Source of the DNA: Anaeromyxobacter terrae
GTDB taxonomy: Bacteria; Myxococcota; Myxococcia; Myxococcales; Anaeromyxobacteraceae
Reading direction: 5' to 3'
NCBI RefSeq assembly: GCF_022690685.1
Contig: NZ_JALCYY010000016.1
Coordinates: 33,115-97,114 of the forward strand
Length of the DNA: 64,000 nucleotides
The translations under genes were made by a program, and so were the position numbers. Below the pieces are notes generated by a model, which was not told the DNA's origin, did not search any database, and worked only from the letters and a program-made list of their open reading frames with translations. This document shows positions 6,902 through 15,906 of this stretch, one piece after another. How positions within the stretch are numbered: position 1 is the stretch's first letter; each line of letters begins with the position of its first letter.

Positions 6902-9805
6902 ATGTACAGGGTTCCACACGGAAGTGCCGCCGTGCTGTCGATCGCTGGATTGGTTGCCCTCTTCGCGTGCGGCGGTGGCGCATCGTCACCGTCGCTGGTC
7001 GCGTCTCCTTCTGACGTCGCCTTCGGGGACGTGTCCCTCGGGGGCAGCACCTCTCGTACGATCACGCTGACCAACACGTCGGGGAAGCCCCTGACGATCA
7101 CGGACGTGAACTCCACGGGCTCCGCGCTCGTCACCTCGGGTGCGGCCCTCCCGCTGACGCTCACGCCCGGCGAGAGCACGAGGCTGGCGGTCGAGCTCGT
7201 CCCCGCGGCGAGCGGCAACGTCGCCGGTGCGGTGACCGTCACCAGCAGCGACCCCGTGAACCCCACGATCGTGAATCACCTCGGCAAGGGGGTCCTCCCC
7301 TCGTCCTCCGTGACCGCAGCGCCTGCGGCGATCGCGTTCGGCCAGGTCGCCGTCGGCGACCGAGCCGTCCAGAACGTGACGCTCACGAACCTCTCCGGGC
7401 GCGACGTGACGATCACGAACATGGTCGCGACCGGCAGCGGCGTCGCCGCCTCCGTCCCGGCGCTGCCGTTCACGATCCGCAGCGGCGCGAGCGCGAGCGT
7501 CGCCGTGGCGTTCGCTCCCACCGTCGTCGGTGCGGTGACGGGTGACATCGCCCTGAGAAGCGACCAGCCGCACCCGGAGGCGGTCATCGAGCTCAGCGGG
7601 AGCGGCGTCGTGTCCGCTCCGCCCGTCTCGGTCATCGCGAATCCGACCACGCTGCCCTTCGGAGACGTCACCGTCGGGAGCTTCAGCGCTCGGACCGTGA
7701 CGCTCACGAACCTGTCGGCGGAGCCGGTCGCGATCTCGGCCGTCGACGCGACGGGCGCAGGCTTCAGCGCGTCCGGGCTGTCGCTGCCTGCCACGCTCTC
7801 TCCCGGCACGTCCGCGACGCTCACGGTGAGGTTCACCCCCACGGCGGCGGGCGCGACCAGCGGGACCCTCTCCGTGCGGAGCCCGTCCAGCGCCGACCCG
7901 CTGGCCGTCGTCGACTTCAGCGCCAACGGCGTCCCCTTCGCGGGCATCACCAGCGTGACCGTCCGTGACGCCACGGTGATGGCGAACGGAACGGTGCAGA
8001 TGGCAGCGGACGTCGCCGCGACGGGTACGATCGACAAGTCCGTCACGTGGTCGCTGGACAGCGGCTCCCCGGGCAGCATCGACGCGACGACGGGCATCTA
8101 CACCGCGCCCGCCACCCCGGGCTCCTATCGCGTGCTGGCTACGAGCAAGGCCGATCCCTCCAAGGCGGGCTACGGCACCGTCACCGTCTCGGCGCCGGCG
8201 CAGTCCGTGAGCATCTCGGTGAGCCCGACGACCGCCTCGCTCGTCGGCGGCGCCACGCAGGCCTTCACCGCAACGGTGACCGGTACGACGAACGCGGCGG
8301 TCACCTGGTCGATCCAGGAGGGAGCCGCGGGCGGCTCGATCACGGCGTCCGGCGTCTACACCGCGCCCGCGACCGCCGGCACGTATCACGTCGTCGCGAC
8401 GAGCGGCGCGGATCGGTCGAAGACCGCCACGGCCACGGTCACGGTGACCGCGCCCATCCCGCTCCCTCCGAGCTCCCCCTCGCCCTCGCCCTCGCCCTCC
8501 GGTCCCCAGTTCTACGTGGCGACGACCGGCAACGACGCGAATCCGGGGACGGAGGCCCAGCCCTGGCGGACGATCCAAAAGGCCATGAACTCCGCAACGG
8601 CCGGCTCGACCGTCAACATCAAGGGTGGGACCTATCCGGAGCGGCTCACGGTCAACGTGTCCGGCACCGCCGGCAGCTACATCACCTTCCAGCCCTACGG
8701 GTACGCCGGCTCCGGCACCGGCGACTCGGTCGTACTTGACTACTCCTCGTTCGGCCTCGTGACGGACGGCGTGCCGTTCCTTGCGGTCTCGAACCGAAGC
8801 TACGTCCGGATTCAGGGGCTCACGTTCCAGAATTACCAGGTGCGGGGCGCCATGCAGCGCGGCGTGAACATCTCCGGGTCATCGAGTTACGTGGAGTTCA
8901 AGTCCAACAAGGTGCTGAACATCCAGAACAACGGCGCCTGGGACGGGACCAATGCCCTGCTGGACTTCTGGGTGACCGCTCCAGCGAACCACGTCTGGAT
9001 TTACGGAAACGAGTTTGGCCACATCGTCTCCAACTATGGCGAGACGTTGTCGGTCACGGGCAGCTACGTCACCATCGAGAACAACTGGATTCACGACACC
9101 GACGCGATCGCCATCGACCTCGGGCAGAACTCATCGAACAACATCGTCCGCGGCAACACCCTGGAATGGATCAGCAAGAGGCGGGACGGCTCATACTGGT
9201 ACACCGGGAGCGGGGCAAACGCGATCTATGTGACCGGAGGAAACACCGCCACCATCGAGCGCAACACGGTCAGGGACTCTGGGTGGGCGTACGGAGTCGT
9301 GAGTGAGCCCGGATATCCCATGTCTCACGATGTCGTCATTCGTAACAATGTCGCGGAGCGGAACTATGCCGGGATCATGCTCGGCAACTGGTACAGCACT
9401 ACGGATGGCTCGTCCGTCTACAACATCCAGGTGCTCAACAACACGCTGTACAGTTGCGCCAATGGGCTCGTCATCCGGCCATACACGAGCGCGACCGTGG
9501 TTTGGAAGAACAACATCGTCGCGAATAGCTCCGCCTCGGTGGTGAACGGGCTCGGATGGCCTGTTGGGACCATGGATTACAACCTCTACGTGGGCGGCGG
9601 AACGGGCCCCGACGTGCACAAGGTGACCGCGGACCCCCAATTCACGAACGCAGGTGCAGGCGATTTCTCGCTCCGGAGCACGTCGCCCGCGATCAACTCC
9701 GGAGACGCCAGCGTCTGGTCGAGCGTATCGGGGGCGGTGGACTTCGTCGGGAACCCCCGCGTCATGAACGGAGGGGTCGAGATCGGCGCCTACGAGGTGC
9801 AGTAG
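6902..9805 (+). CDS. large surface lipoprotein: three ASH-type domains, Ig-like repeats, parallel beta-helix
   Basis: The 967-residue protein starts with a lipoprotein signal (hydrophobic stretch then LFAC, acylated Cys near residue 23). Residues about 30-345 hold three tandem copies of a roughly 105-residue domain, each with VAFGDVSLG-, IAFGQVAVG- or LPFGDVTVG-like starts followed by TLTN, as in ASH/choice-of-anchor D domains. Residues about 350-515 hold two Ig-like repeats (VTWS..GSI..TGIYTAP). A Pro/Ser linker follows, then a DUF1565-type start (FYVATTGNDANPGT) and a right-handed beta-helix region of about 450 residues with repeated NN turns. Such proteins are exported and bind or modify polysaccharide; no catalytic residues were identified. 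The beta-helix part is clearly poorer in GC than the core genes. It stands alone between structured DNA and a hairpin, so it is probably transcribed separately. Confidence 0.85.
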   Translation: MYRVPHGSAAVLSIAGLVALFACGGGASSPSLVASPSDVAFGDVSLGGSTSRTITLTNTSGKPLTITDVNSTGSALVTSGAALPLTLTPGESTRLAVELVPAASGNVAGAVTVTSSDPVNPTIVNHLGKGVLPSSSVTAAPAAIAFGQVAVGDRAVQNVTLTNLSGRDVTITNMVATGSGVAASVPALPFTIRSGASASVAVAFAPTVVGAVTGDIALRSDQPHPEAVIELSGSGVVSAPPVSVIANPTTLPFGDVTVGSFSARTVTLTNLSAEPVAISAVDATGAGFSASGLSLPATLSPGTSATLTVRFTPTAAGATSGTLSVRSPSSADPLAVVDFSANGVPFAGITSVTVRDATVMANGTVQMAADVAATGTIDKSVTWSLDSGSPGSIDATTGIYTAPATPGSYRVLATSKADPSKAGYGTVTVSAPAQSVSISVSPTTASLVGGATQAFTATVTGTTNAAVTWSIQEGAAGGSITASGVYTAPATAGTYHVVATSGADRSKTATATVTVTAPIPLPPSSPSPSPSPSGPQFYVATTGNDANPGTEAQPWRTIQKAMNSATAGSTVNIKGGTYPERLTVNVSGTAGSYITFQPYGYAGSGTGDSVVLDYSSFGLVTDGVPFLAVSNRSYVRIQGLTFQNYQVRGAMQRGVNISGSSSYVEFKSNKVLNIQNNGAWDGTNALLDFWVTAPANHVWIYGNEFGHIVSNYGETLSVTGSYVTIENNWIHDTDAIAIDLGQNSSNNIVRGNTLEWISKRRDGSYWYTGSGANAIYVTGGNTATIERNTVRDSGWAYGVVSEPGYPMSHDVVIRNNVAERNYAGIMLGNWYSTTDGSSVYNIQVLNNTLYSCANGLVIRPYTSATVVWKNNIVANSSASVVNGLGWPVGTMDYNLYVGGGTGPDVHKVTADPQFTNAGAGDFSLRSTSPAINSGDASVWSSVSGAVDFVGNPRVMNGGVEIGAYEVQ

Positions 9806-9871
9806 CGAGGCCGGCAGGGGCCGCCGGGGGCTCATCGCCCGGCTTTCCCCGGAGATCGAGTAGTTCCCACA

Positions 9872-9921
9872 AGGCGCGGGCTTCTTCGCGAGACACCGTC
9901 CTCGCGAGGAAGTCCGCGCCT
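9872..9921. terminator. 21-bp hairpin between convergent genes
   Basis: Bases 9872-9892 and 9901-9921 are complementary over 21 positions with an eight-base loop; in RNA read from the plus strand the only two deviations are G-U pairs. It lies between the lipoprotein gene (+) and the GT4 gene (-), where a bidirectional terminator would be expected. There is no T-run on either side, so it is not a standard intrinsic terminator. The rest of the 217-base gap shows nothing else. Confidence 0.45.
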
Positions 9922-10022
9922 CTTCGCGCTGAGCTTGCCTCGAAGGCGGCATCGAGCCCAGCAAGATTGGGGAATGCGGGTGCGCATGGGCCCACGACGC
10001 GCGACCGGCGGGTCGCCGAGGG

Positions 10023-11171
10023 TCATCCAGCGATCCTGGTCGCGGAGCTCGTGACCCCGTAGACCTCGAGGAGCCGGGGGAGAGACCGCGACAGCGAGTA
10101 CTCGCTCCGTTCGAGCGTCGCCGCCGCGTCCGCGCGCGAAACGCCGCCCCGCGCCGCCGAGAGCGCTGCCTCTGCCCATGACTCGGGAGAATCCGTCGGC
10201 GCCCGCCACGTGAACAGGCTCGGGATAACGACGAGCTCGCGGGTGATGATGTCGGAAAGCACGATTGGCAAGCCCGCCGCCTGTGCCTCCAGCCCGACGA
10301 GCGGAAGCCCCTCGCGAACGGACGGCAACACGAACACGTCGAACGAGGCCAGGACGCGTGGGACGTCGGCCCGGACGCCGGCGAAGACGACGCGTTCCCG
10401 GATCCCGAGGCGCGTCGCATCCGCCTCGACCGAAGCGCGCAATGGTCCATCTCCAACCAGGACGAGAAATGTCGATGGCTCGAGCTTCAATGCTGCCATC
10501 GCAATACGGACGAGGAATGCCTGGTTCTTGCAGCCATCGAACCGCCCGACGTGGCCGAGCACGAGCGCACGCGGCGGAACACCGAGATCGGCACGCGCCG
10601 ACGCGGACTCCGCGATCGGCTTGCGAAACGCCGAGAAGTCGAGCCCGCAACGGACGACCTCGTAGCGCCCGACGTCAGGCCACCGCGGCCCGAAGAGCGA
10701 TGTCGCGGCGGCGCTGCTCGCGGCGAGCCCGTGCGTCGCGTAGCGGCGCACCGCGGCCTTCATGAGCCGGAGGTAGATTCGTCGCCACGGGCTCGCGCGC
10801 GCGTCGAGGTGAGACGTGTCCGAGTGGGCGTGGGCGATCCGGACCGGGACCGACGCGCGGTGCGCAAGCGCGAGGGTGAACCCGCTGAAGTGGTGCACAT
10901 GGCTGTGAACCACGTGGTAAGGCCCGCGCTCCCGCAGTACGGCGAGGAACTGCCGCGCGAAGCGCGTCGGACTCGACGGCGACTCGCACGGGATCACCGC
11001 GGACCCGAGCGCATCAATCTCGGCATCGAAATGGCCGGGGTCGCCGCGGGTGACCAGAAAGTCCATGCGAACGCACGCTGGGTCGAGGGTGCGAAGCACC
11101 TGCATGAGCCAGGTTTCGACCCCCCCCCGGTTCATCTGTCCCACGACGTGGAGCACCCGGACCGCGGTCAT
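10023..11171 (-). CDS. GT4 family glycosyltransferase (EpsF-like)
   Basis: The 382-residue protein has the two Rossmann domains of GT-B enzymes. The N-terminal motif RVLHVVGQMNRGGVETWLM is typical of EpsF-like GT4 enzymes, and the C-terminal half has GHVGRFDGCKN, LVLVGDGPL and the REGLPLVGLEAQAAG segment with the Glu-x7-Glu pattern that binds the nucleotide sugar. It should add a sugar from an NDP-sugar to a lipid-linked acceptor in the cytoplasm. The frame is open 19 codons further, but ATG at 11171 puts the family-typical start at the N-terminus. It is divergent from the GT4 gene at 11336. Confidence 0.88.
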   Translation of the reverse strand: MTAVRVLHVVGQMNRGGVETWLMQVLRTLDPACVRMDFLVTRGDPGHFDAEIDALGSAVIPCESPSSPTRFARQFLAVLRERGPYHVVHSHVHHFSGFTLALAHRASVPVRIAHAHSDTSHLDARASPWRRIYLRLMKAAVRRYATHGLAASSAAATSLFGPRWPDVGRYEVVRCGLDFSAFRKPIAESASARADLGVPPRALVLGHVGRFDGCKNQAFLVRIAMAALKLEPSTFLVLVGDGPLRASVEADATRLGIRERVVFAGVRADVPRVLASFDVFVLPSVREGLPLVGLEAQAAGLPIVLSDIITRELVVIPSLFTWRAPTDSPESWAEAALSAARGGVSRADAAATLERSEYSLSRSLPRLLEVYGVTSSATRIAG

Positions 11172-11287
11172 GGCTCGTAAGGTTGGACATGGGTGCCATC
11201 CGGGGCAGCGCCCGCTCGGGGAGCCCACATGCCCGCGTAGGGGGGGCCTGACCCCTGCAGCCGTGCAGCGCTTACGCTTGGTCGACG

Positions 11288-11293
11288 TATATT
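11288..11293 (+). promoter_or_regulatory. candidate -10 element of the 11336 gene
   Basis: TATATT stands 43 bases before the start codon in a 164-base divergent intergenic region and is unusual in this GC-rich sequence. No good -35 hexamer sits at 16-18 bases upstream, so an activator or an alternative sigma factor may be needed. Transcription from here would begin just before the palindrome at 11316-11328. Confidence 0.3.
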
Positions 11294-11315
11294 GGGAGCG
11301 GTCCAGTCGGTCGAT

Positions 11316-11328
11316 CTATCAGTGATAG
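11316..11328. promoter_or_regulatory. palindrome identical to the tetO core
   Basis: CTATCAGTGATAG is a perfect 6-1-6 palindrome and is the same 13 bases as the centre of the Tn10 tet operator O2. It ends eight bases before the ATG of the GT4 gene at 11336, where a bound repressor would block transcription or translation. No TetR-family gene is in the window, so the regulator is unknown. A chance match is possible. Confidence 0.4.
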
Positions 11329-11335
11329 TGAATCC

Positions 11336-12550
11336 ATGATCGCAGCGTTCTTCTACGATGAACGCTTCACGCGGGACGCCTCAGGCACCTACTACAGCAC
11401 TGGGGCGGTGCCGTACGGGGCGCTCGCCCGCTACCTCGAGCACTTCGACCGGGTCGTCGTGGTCGGCCGCCTGGGGAAGTCGAGCGGGGCGACGCGAACC
11501 GTCGCGAGCGGCGAGGGCGTCGAGTGGGCGTGCATCGACACGTCGACGCTGTCGGCCGCGCGCTATGTCAGCGTCGTCTCGCGTCGCGCTCGCGAGGTGC
11601 TCGCCAGGGTAGATTGCGCGATCGTCCGGATGCCTGGAATCATCGGCCCGATCGCCTCCAGGGAAGCACTTCGTATCGGCATGCCATTCCTGGCCGAGGT
11701 GGCGGGGGACGCGTTCGACGCATTGTGGAATCACGGGTCGTGGAAGGGGAAGGTGGCTGCGGTCCCGATGGCACTCCTCAACCGGCACTACATCGGGCGC
11801 GCGCTCTTCGCGACCTACGTCACGAGCGCGGCGCTGCAACGGCGGTATCCGCCGGGCGGGAAGTGGGTCGCGGCGTCGAACGTCGTCATCGGCATGCCGA
11901 GCACGGACGTGCTGCATCGGCGGATTGCAAGGATCGACTCGCGTGTCCACGGTGCCACGGCAACGCTCGGGCTCGTCGGCTCCTACGCCGTGGATTACAA
12001 GGGACACGAGACCGCACTGCGCGCGCTCGCGCTCCTCTTGCGGTCGGGGCGGCCGGTGACTCTCCGGTGCATCGGCGTGGGGGACCCTTCGCGCTGGCGC
12101 GCGCGGGCCGAGGCGCTCGGGGTCGAGCGGAATGTCGCGTTCGACGGCGCGCTACCGCACGGCGCGCCGGTGCTCGAGTGGATGGACGGCCTCGACGTGT
12201 GTGTGGTTCCGAGCCTCACGGAGGGGCTCCCGCGCAGCCTCGTCGAGGCGATGAGCCGCGCCCTGCCCGCTGTCGGCTCCCGCGTGGGCGGTATCCCCGA
12301 GCTGCTCCACCCGCGCTGGCTCCATCGACCCGGAGACCACCGCGACCTCGCGCGACTCGTCGACGCACTCCTCGCAGATCGCGAGGAGATGAAGGAGCAG
12401 GCGCGCCGGAACTGGCGAGCTGCCTCGGACTACGCAGCGGATGTCGTCGATGCGCGTCGTGGCTCGCTCGTGCGAGAGTTCAAGGCGGCGATCGTCGACC
12501 AGGCCCGAGCAGCGCGATCGCGGCTTCCGAATGCGGCCAGGACCTCGTGA
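11336..12550 (+). CDS. GT4-type glycosyltransferase
   Basis: The 404-residue protein has a divergent N-terminal half starting MIAAFFYDERF and a typical GT4 C-terminal half: GLVGSYAVDYKGHETALRA, a strand-loop CIGVGDPS, DVCVVPSLTEGLPRSLVEAM with the Glu-x7-Glu pattern, and VGGIPELL. It should transfer a sugar from an NDP donor to the growing lipid-linked unit. No Shine-Dalgarno sequence precedes the ATG; instead a tetO-like palindrome lies there. The stop is only 33 bases from the convergent flippase gene. Confidence 0.82.
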   Translation: MIAAFFYDERFTRDASGTYYSTGAVPYGALARYLEHFDRVVVVGRLGKSSGATRTVASGEGVEWACIDTSTLSAARYVSVVSRRAREVLARVDCAIVRMPGIIGPIASREALRIGMPFLAEVAGDAFDALWNHGSWKGKVAAVPMALLNRHYIGRALFATYVTSAALQRRYPPGGKWVAASNVVIGMPSTDVLHRRIARIDSRVHGATATLGLVGSYAVDYKGHETALRALALLLRSGRPVTLRCIGVGDPSRWRARAEALGVERNVAFDGALPHGAPVLEWMDGLDVCVVPSLTEGLPRSLVEAMSRALPAVGSRVGGIPELLHPRWLHRPGDHRDLARLVDALLADREEMKEQARRNWRAASDYAADVVDARRGSLVREFKAAIVDQARAARSRLPNAARTS

Positions 12551-12583
12551 CGGCGGATGCAGCGGATCGCCCGCGTCGGATGG

Positions 12584-13882
12584 TCACGGCTGACCGGAAC
12601 GAGCCCTCACCGCGAGGGCCAGGATCACGGCGGCCGCGATGCTCTCGAGCATGAGTGTCGCTCCCCAGGCCCACGCGGCACCGATGAGCCCATACCTGGG
12701 CACCAGCCAGGCGGACGCTCCCGCGCACGCGACTGCGGTGACCGCGAAGAGAGGCAGCTGAATCTTGAACCGGCGCGCTGCGGTCAGTGCGCAGCCGAGG
12801 AACGAGTCGGCGTACGCGATGAGCCCAGCAACCATGAGCCATACCAGGACATCCGCGCGCCCGGCATAGACCGGGCCGAACAGCACCCGCAGCAGCGGCT
12901 TGCCGGCGAAGATCGCCAGAGCCACCCCGGCGCATCCGACGAACCCCGCAACCAGGAGGAGCTGAGCCATCAGGCGGCGGAACGCGCGCAACTTCACTGC
13001 GAAGTAATGATGGGCCAACCGTGGAGTGGCCGCTTGACCGAGGGCGGCGATGACCAGGTTTCCGGCGGCCACCAACGACGAAACGGCCGCGTACACGCCC
13101 AGCTCCGAGGCGCCGAGTTGGTTCTCGATGAAGTAGCGTGGAAGGTTCGTGCGGAGCGACACGAGCATCAACACGACAGCAATCGGAGCGGATGTCGCCG
13201 CGATGTGACGGAAGGTACGCCAGCGAGGACGTTGGAGGGGGTGTCGTGCGGTGGCCCGCATGAGGGAGGCGACGGCTCGCCAATCGTGCGCAACGAGCAC
13301 GGCAAGCCATGAGGCGCCCATGGCGACGACGGCGAGCAGAAGCCCCCCGCCGGCCCACAGGACGGAACACACGGCCAGCACGCCCAAGGTCCCGCGCCAC
13401 ATCAGCGACGCCGCCATGGGTCGCATGCGCTCGTTCTGCTGCAGGAACCCGTAGTGGATGTCGCTGACCCCCTCGATGGCCTTCGTCATGCCGACGGCGA
13501 GCGCGACGAGGCGCATCTGGCGGTCATAGGGGGACAGCGATACGATGACGGCCACCGCGACGAGAGCCGCCAGCATGCCGGCGAGTCTCACGCCTAGATA
13601 ATCGGAGAAGGCAAAGCGGCGTTCCGTGTCGGTCACCTGCACCGCGTTCAGGTTCAGGCCCGCGAACAGGAATATGGGAGCGGTCACCGCCGTGCCCAGG
13701 GCGAACCGCCCGACCGCATCCGGAGATGCGAGCTTCGCCATTGCGACGAGGGTTGCCCACTGGCATCCGGCGTAGACGACGTACCCGGCGAGCGTCCAGC
13801 TGAAGTTGACTCGTAGAGATAGTACACGACCGCCGGGCTCGCCGGGCTCGCGCGAAGGTGGCTGGGAGTGAGGCGGGCGCAC
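12584..13882 (-). CDS. Wzx-type polysaccharide flippase
   Basis: The 432-residue protein has about twelve hydrophobic segments and the layout of the polysaccharide transporter (PST/MATE-like) family: FSWTLAGYVVYAGCQWATLVAMAKL at the start, an internal PRYFIENQLGASELGVYAAVSSL loop and GLIGAAWAWG near the end, all typical of Wzx proteins. It should move the finished lipid-linked repeat unit across the inner membrane. It is the last gene of the minus-strand operon that also carries the Wzy polymerase. ATG at 13882 is the longest start; the first 24 residues are proline-rich and a start near residue 23 is also possible. Confidence 0.86.
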   Translation of the reverse strand: MRPPHSQPPSREPGEPGGRVLSLRVNFSWTLAGYVVYAGCQWATLVAMAKLASPDAVGRFALGTAVTAPIFLFAGLNLNAVQVTDTERRFAFSDYLGVRLAGMLAALVAVAVIVSLSPYDRQMRLVALAVGMTKAIEGVSDIHYGFLQQNERMRPMAASLMWRGTLGVLAVCSVLWAGGGLLLAVVAMGASWLAVLVAHDWRAVASLMRATARHPLQRPRWRTFRHIAATSAPIAVVLMLVSLRTNLPRYFIENQLGASELGVYAAVSSLVAAGNLVIAALGQAATPRLAHHYFAVKLRAFRRLMAQLLLVAGFVGCAGVALAIFAGKPLLRVLFGPVYAGRADVLVWLMVAGLIAYADSFLGCALTAARRFKIQLPLFAVTAVACAGASAWLVPRYGLIGAAWAWGATLMLESIAAAVILALAVRARSGQP

Positions 13883-13987
13883 CTGATCTGGTAGACCGGC
13901 GGTCGGAATCTGGACGCTCTTCGAGGGAAGACGATTTGGGGGTGCAATGACCTCGACGACGCCGGGGGGGGCGTGATCGCCGTGACC

Positions 13988-15028
13988 TCAGATCCGCGTC
14001 TCCCTGTGACGATGTGCGTGTGCTCTGATGCTCGAGTAGGCCGAGACGGCGCGAGCTCCGAGCCCAGCGAGGAGCGGCGGCGATCCCAGATCGAACTCTC
14101 CGAGAAGGTCGATACGCTCGCCTCCGAACCCGCGCTTGAAGAGATAGACGCCATAGAGCGGGTGCGCTTTGTCCGGATTCGAAGGGATCCCTTGGAAGTC
14201 GTACGTGCGGACGCCCGCCGCCTTCGCCTCCCGTATGGCCGTCCAATGCAGGAGCTCCGCCCCCGTGTGCTTGACGCCCCGGCGAGACCCGCCGAGGAGG
14301 TACCAGGCGCTCTCTCCATGCCGGAGCATCAAGGCGCCGCTCACTGGATCACCTTGGGAGTAGGAGACGTAGATGGAGGCGATCCCGGTCTCGACCATGG
14401 CCGCCATCAGGTGGACCGGCATGGCGCTGATTCCGGCCCGCGCGCACGTCTGCCGATACAGAGCGCAGAAGTCATCGAGGAGATTGCGGTCGGCGCCTGC
14501 CCTGACGTCGACCCCGGCCTCCTCGGCCTTGCGGATGGCGTACCGAGTCCGACTCTCCATCTGGGCAAGAAGCTGCGCCTCGTCCGGCTCCAGGTTGAGG
14601 CGGAGCGTCGAGGTATGCCCAGTGGGCACGGTGGATCGCCGTGCGCCGGCTGCGCGGAAGATCGGCTCCGCCCACGTCTCGTGTCGAACGAGATCCGGCA
14701 CTGTCTTGACGAACGCTGCTAGGCGGCTGCGCGCCAGCGACCGCACGACGTTCAGGGTTGCGTCGAGGGCCTGCGGGCGTCCGCTCCCGCTGCGCAGGAT
14801 GGGTCCCCGCGGCACGTTCATCACGGATACGCCGTACTTGCACCTCTCCAGGCAAAGAAGCGCCGCTTCCCACCGTTCCTCTCCCGCAATGCCGAAGAAG
14901 TGAGGACGCCAGCCGGACAGCTCCCTCACGCGTGCCCAGGCGGCGGTTTGAAAAACATGCGCGGGACCGACCTGCCGAGCCACTTCCTCGAACGCGGCAG
15001 CATCGAGCCGCTTCGGTTCCCATTTCAC
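13988..15028 (-). CDS. FemAB family acyltransferase
   Basis: The 346-residue protein matches FemAB-type proteins (two GNAT-like subdomains). Features are HVFQTAAWARVRELSGW near the N-terminus, MESRTRYAIRKAEEAGV near residue 155, and WYLLGGSRRG followed by DFQGIPSNPDKAHPLYGVYLFKRGFGG near residues 265-305. Classical members add amino acids from aminoacyl-tRNA; relatives in polysaccharide loci probably do similar acyl transfer. The ATG overlaps the stop of the deacetylase gene (ATGA), so the two are translationally coupled. A FemAB-deacetylase pair is also a feature of exosortase-linked polysaccharide loci in other bacteria, but no exosortase is seen here. Confidence 0.85.
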   Translation of the reverse strand: MKWEPKRLDAAAFEEVARQVGPAHVFQTAAWARVRELSGWRPHFFGIAGEERWEAALLCLERCKYGVSVMNVPRGPILRSGSGRPQALDATLNVVRSLARSRLAAFVKTVPDLVRHETWAEPIFRAAGARRSTVPTGHTSTLRLNLEPDEAQLLAQMESRTRYAIRKAEEAGVDVRAGADRNLLDDFCALYRQTCARAGISAMPVHLMAAMVETGIASIYVSYSQGDPVSGALMLRHGESAWYLLGGSRRGVKHTGAELLHWTAIREAKAAGVRTYDFQGIPSNPDKAHPLYGVYLFKRGFGGERIDLLGEFDLGSPPLLAGLGARAVSAYSSIRAHAHRHRETRI

Positions 15029-15906
15029 GCCAACACCTCCAGGGCTCCCCCGGGTCGCTCGTTGCCTCCAGGCTCACGGGTCCGCTGGATATGGTGTCGC
15101 GCGACGGGGGTCGAGGATTGGGTAAATGGGATACTGCGTCTCTCCTTCCATTCCCAGATGATCCCCCGGACCCGCGAGTACAGTGGATTGAGCCTCAGCC
15201 GGAGCCGGGGAAGCGTCGTGCCGTGATACACACCCACCCGCTTCAACGTGAACAGTGTCTCGGGGATCCCCGGGCGAGGGGGCGTCACCACGCCAGCGAC
15301 GTAGCCAGCTCGCGCGACGCAGGCCACCACGCCATCGTTCAAGCTGCCGGCGGGGTAGCAGAACGTCCGTACGGACACCCCGAAACGGCGCTCGAGCGTT
15401 ACCTTGGACTGTTCAACCTCGTGCCACACGCGCGGCGCGTCCAGGGTGGCCAGCAGGGGATGGGAACAGGTATGGGAACCGAGTGACATACCTGCATCCA
15501 CGAGCGCCCCGACTTCTCGTTCGTCCATGGCGTAGTCGGCGGGTCCCACCCACGCGAACCTTCCGACGTCCCACGGGAACGGCCTGTTGGCCCCGATGTA
15601 GTCCGCAGCGAGAAAGAAGGTTGCCTGACAACCCAGGTCTTTCAAGACCGGCAGGGCATCGGTGTAGTTGTCCCGGTACCCGTCATCGAATGTCAGGGCG
15701 AAGCACCTCCCGGGAGAAGGCTCCTTGCATCGAATGCGCGCCGCAACCTCCTCCAGCGTCACGTTCCGATACCCCGTCTCCAGCAGATGCTCCAGATGCC
15801 GACGGAACAGGCGGGTGTTGACGCTCAGTGCATCCTGCCGGGACTCGTTGATGCGGTGGTAAGCAAGGATGAGGCACTCGTGCGGCTTGCGAACTTCCGG
15901 AATCAC
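15025..15906 (-). CDS. polysaccharide deacetylase (NodB/CE4 fold)
   Basis: The protein shows the CE4 carbohydrate esterase fold: LAYHRI, the LTFDDGYRDN motif with catalytic and metal Asp residues, SHTCSHPLL with the metal His pair, and FCYPAGSLND. It should remove N-acetyl groups from sugar residues of the polymer. There is no ATG in the expected region. GTG at 15906 has GAGGG before it and gives 293 residues. A stronger ribosome site, AAGGAGGA, lies further upstream and is followed five bases later by an in-frame ACG at 15975, which would add 23 residues. The gene overlaps the FemAB gene by four bases. Confidence 0.87.
   Translation of the reverse strand: MIPEVRKPHECLILAYHRINESRQDALSVNTRLFRRHLEHLLETGYRNVTLEEVAARIRCKEPSPGRCFALTFDDGYRDNYTDALPVLKDLGCQATFFLAADYIGANRPFPWDVGRFAWVGPADYAMDEREVGALVDAGMSLGSHTCSHPLLATLDAPRVWHEVEQSKVTLERRFGVSVRTFCYPAGSLNDGVVACVARAGYVAGVVTPPRPGIPETLFTLKRVGVYHGTTLPRLRLRLNPLYSRVRGIIWEWKERRSIPFTQSSTPVARHHIQRTREPGGNERPGGALEVLA

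Noticed and set aside
6883..7014. ATG at 6883 directly after a G-rich ribosome-site-like stretch
   Set aside because: The frame ends after 43 codons, while the ATG at 6902 in another frame opens the lipoprotein with a proper signal sequence.
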